Shown: piece by piece, positions 62,376 through 64,000 of the stretch
Position numbering within the stretch: the first letter of the stretch is position 1
Layout: each line of letters opens with the position of its first letter
From: a bacterium
GTDB lineage: Bacteria; Vulcanimicrobiota; Xenobia; Xenobiales; JADMJV01
Reading direction: 5' to 3'
Assembly (NCBI GenBank): GCA_018266105.1
Contig: JAFEBA010000006.1
Location: forward strand, 1-64,000
DNA: 64,000 bases
Made by a program: the position numbers and the translations under genes
Notes under the pieces: generated by a model
Told to the model about the DNA's origin: nothing
Seen by the model: the letters and a program-made list of their open reading frames with translations, nothing else
The model's database searches: none

Positions 62376-63425
62376 TTATTGAGTCGGGTCGCGTTCAACC
62401 CGGGCTTTGGGCAGGTACTCCAGCGGGGTCGGGGAGAGCTGATCAGGAGTGGCCCGGGCCACTGCATCCACCATTTCGTAGTGGCCGGGTCCGGCCAGAT
62501 AGTAGACCTGGGCCTCCAGCTTGGAAGCCATTCTGGCCGCCCCACTGGTGGTGTAATCGATCCAACCATCGTCATTTCCATAATAAATCGTGGTCTTGAC
62601 ATTCCCCGGGAGCTGCAGCTCGTCCAGCTGCTTTTGCGCTCCCGACAGGCTGGCCATGTCCCGGGTGGCGGCCGCACCGGGAATCAAGCGGGCCACCGGT
62701 CCAGGCATGGCCAGACACAGATTAAACAGCCCGAATCCCGCCAGTGGGGGAGCCACCATATTCAAGCGAATCGCCTGCGCGGGCATTTCTCCCGCTTTCT
62801 GCAGATGATAGATGGCGCCCAAAATCATGCGTCCACCCATGCTGTGAGTCTCCACGGTGATCTTCTCGCCCGGATGTTCGGCCAGCCAGCCCGTCAATTC
62901 CGAGGCCAGCGCCTGGGTGTTCTGTCGATGATCGCAGTGCAAGGTGTTGTAGGCGAAAGTGGCCGTGGCCTGGCCATTCTTCTCGGCAATCTGGGTGAGC
63001 GGTTCCATGTCAGCCGGGGCCGCCCCCAGCCCATGAATGGAAAGATGGATTCCCTGGCCTTCCGTGCCCGGAGCCAGCCGCACCAACTTGCCGCAACTTC
63101 CTGCGTCTTCCAGCAATTTTGCTTCAGCCTTGGAGTCCAGGCTTGAAATTTGAGTGGCTTGCAACGCGTCGGCGGCGCCAGCCGCCACCGCCGGGGCGAT
63201 ACCAAAAACGCCGGAAAACGCTGACACAGCCGTGAGGCTGAGCAGCAGGCGGCGGACGGTGCTGGCTGGCGTGGACTGAAAGCTCGGACGCCCTGGGGTC
63301 GTGAGCTGAGGTTCACTGGCGATAAAGCCGTCCACGGCAGCATTGGAGGCAGAAACCGGGGCTTTCAATTGGGCGGAAGGCACTGCTGGAGTCCATTGAA
63401 GCTTCGAAATGCTGCCCGTTTTCAC
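62376..63425 (-). CDS. Exported alpha/beta hydrolase (esterase/lipase-like)
   Basis: A 349-residue protein. A Ser/Pro-rich leader precedes a hydrophobic segment (RRLLLSLTAVSAFSGVFGIAPAVAAGA) with AVAAG as a likely cleavage site. The hydrolase core has HGLGAAPADM (oxyanion region), ETHSMGGRM (G-x-S-x-G-like nucleophile elbow, with His before Ser), an Asp in YYGNDDGWIDY and His in AGPGHYEMVD. Substrate unknown. Confidence 0.75.
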   Translation of the reverse strand: MKTGSISKLQWTPAVPSAQLKAPVSASNAAVDGFIASEPQLTTPGRPSFQSTPASTVRRLLLSLTAVSAFSGVFGIAPAVAAGAADALQATQISSLDSKAEAKLLEDAGSCGKLVRLAPGTEGQGIHLSIHGLGAAPADMEPLTQIAEKNGQATATFAYNTLHCDHRQNTQALASELTGWLAEHPGEKITVETHSMGGRMILGAIYHLQKAGEMPAQAIRLNMVAPPLAGFGLFNLCLAMPGPVARLIPGAAATRDMASLSGAQKQLDELQLPGNVKTTIYYGNDDGWIDYTTSGAARMASKLEAQVYYLAGPGHYEMVDAVARATPDQLSPTPLEYLPKARVERDPTQ

Positions 63426-63481
63426 GCCCGCTTGTTTCGACTTTCCTTAGCCATTGCCTGCTCTTCGCGGCCAGCGCTGGC

Positions 63482-63781
63482 TCACGACTTAAGACTGCGG
63501 GTGTATCGAGAAGGACCGTAGGTCCTGACCATCCAGCCGAACCAGACGACCACCCAGAGCAAGGCCGGTAGGATGTAGACCAGCTCCTGCTGCCCCCCCG
63601 GACTCGGGCCCAAGACCCGTGTCAGAATCGCGATCCAGGCCGCCGGTGGGATTGCGATCAGCAAGAACAGTCCGCGACTGCGCAGTTGTTTGACCTCGGC
63701 CGCCTCATCAGGAGCGCCGACCCGGGAGGTTAGGAAGTCCAAACCCACGCTGATGGTGTCAGTCACCCACCTGGCTAACAT
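63482..63781 (-). CDS. Small membrane protein, 99 aa
   Basis: Two predicted spans (LFLLIAIPPAAWIAILTRVLG and LVYILPALLWVVVWFGWMV) with charged ends. Not recognised. It lies on the same strand as the hydrolase, 56 bp upstream of it. Confidence 0.6.
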   Translation of the reverse strand: MLARWVTDTISVGLDFLTSRVGAPDEAAEVKQLRSRGLFLLIAIPPAAWIAILTRVLGPSPGGQQELVYILPALLWVVVWFGWMVRTYGPSRYTRSLKS

Positions 63782-63852
63782 CTTTCTCCATTTCGGCAGC
63801 CTCGCTCAGGCGCCTGCAGTCGTTCCCCGAACGCCTCGCGCCCCCACCCACC

Positions 63853-64000
63853 TTAGTTCCGCCGACTCAGGCCCACCACCGAAACTCGGCCGGCCCGGGA
63901 AAACACCCCGATGGTAGTGCTCTGGTTTTGATACATCATCAGGTCCATCTCAGGAGGAGGCTGCACACCCAGAGCCTGATTGTTTTCAGGCTCTCCAAGA
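63853..64000 (-). CDS. C-terminal end of an unknown protein (runs off the window end)
   Basis: An open minus-strand frame of 48 codons from the window edge to TAA at 63,853, reading ...PPPEMDLMMYQNQSTTIGVFSRAGRVSVVGLSRRN. The hydrophobic/beta character suggests a real C-terminus, but too little is present to identify it. Confidence 0.4.
   Translation of the reverse strand, partial: LGEPENNQALGVQPPPEMDLMMYQNQSTTIGVFSRAGRVSVVGLSRRN

Overview
The window looks like a high-GC bacterial chromosome. It carries glycolytic genes (class I aldolase, phosphofructokinase), serS, mutY, a type IA topoisomerase, two PilT-family ATPases, minor-pilin-like genes and several Ser/Thr kinases with FHA and BTAD partners. 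This mix fits a deep-branching lineage such as Vulcanimicrobiota/Eremiobacterota, but that is only a guess: there is no rRNA or other firm marker here.

Layout. Positions 1-19.4 kb are host backbone: an aldolase fragment, the topoisomerase, mutY, a pilT/pilT-like/serS/FAD-oxidoreductase run, then a five-gene minus-strand operon (three pseudopilin-like genes, a Ser/Thr kinase, an FHA-BTAD regulator) opposed by a second membrane kinase. From 19,428 to 52,348 lies a genomic island. A 16-bp core occurs at 19.43, 29.31 and 52.33 kb, and at 52.33 kb it forms the last codons and stop of pfkA. The copies at 29.3 and 52.3 kb sit in an identical 45-bp block that reads, on the minus strand, as the 3' half of a tRNA-Pro(GGG), each next to a hairpin terminator. 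This looks like two tandem integrative elements, A (19.4-29.3 kb) and B (29.3-52.3 kb), inserted at a site that mimics a tRNA anticodon arm.

Element A has no integrase. It carries an AAA ATPase/HNH pair resembling Septu, a protein with a C-terminal hydrophobic hairpin, an IS256-family insertion, a DUF7832-like gene, small genes and an exported protein. Element B carries the most interesting cargo: a cytosolic Ser/Thr kinase followed in the same direction by four proteins that each end in an R-N-x-x-x-H type HEPN motif (two DUF4209-like, one Abi_C/STM4504-like, one unrecognised). I propose this as a candidate defence system. B also has a tyrosine integrase split by an IS110-family element with a large 3' non-coding region, a SWIM / excisionase-like / DprA-like module behind a perfect sigma-70 promoter, several exported HEAT-like proteins, and a macro-domain protein coupled to a lipoprotein. 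A roughly 75-residue protein of unknown function occurs three times in the island, two copies within a roughly 670-bp inverted module.

From 52.3 to 64 kb the host backbone resumes: pfkA, a bestrophin-like channel, lipoproteins, a RelA/SpoT-fold protein, an amidohydrolase, a response-regulator remnant, a CBS protein and an exported alpha/beta hydrolase. No complete tRNA, no rRNA and no CRISPR array were seen.
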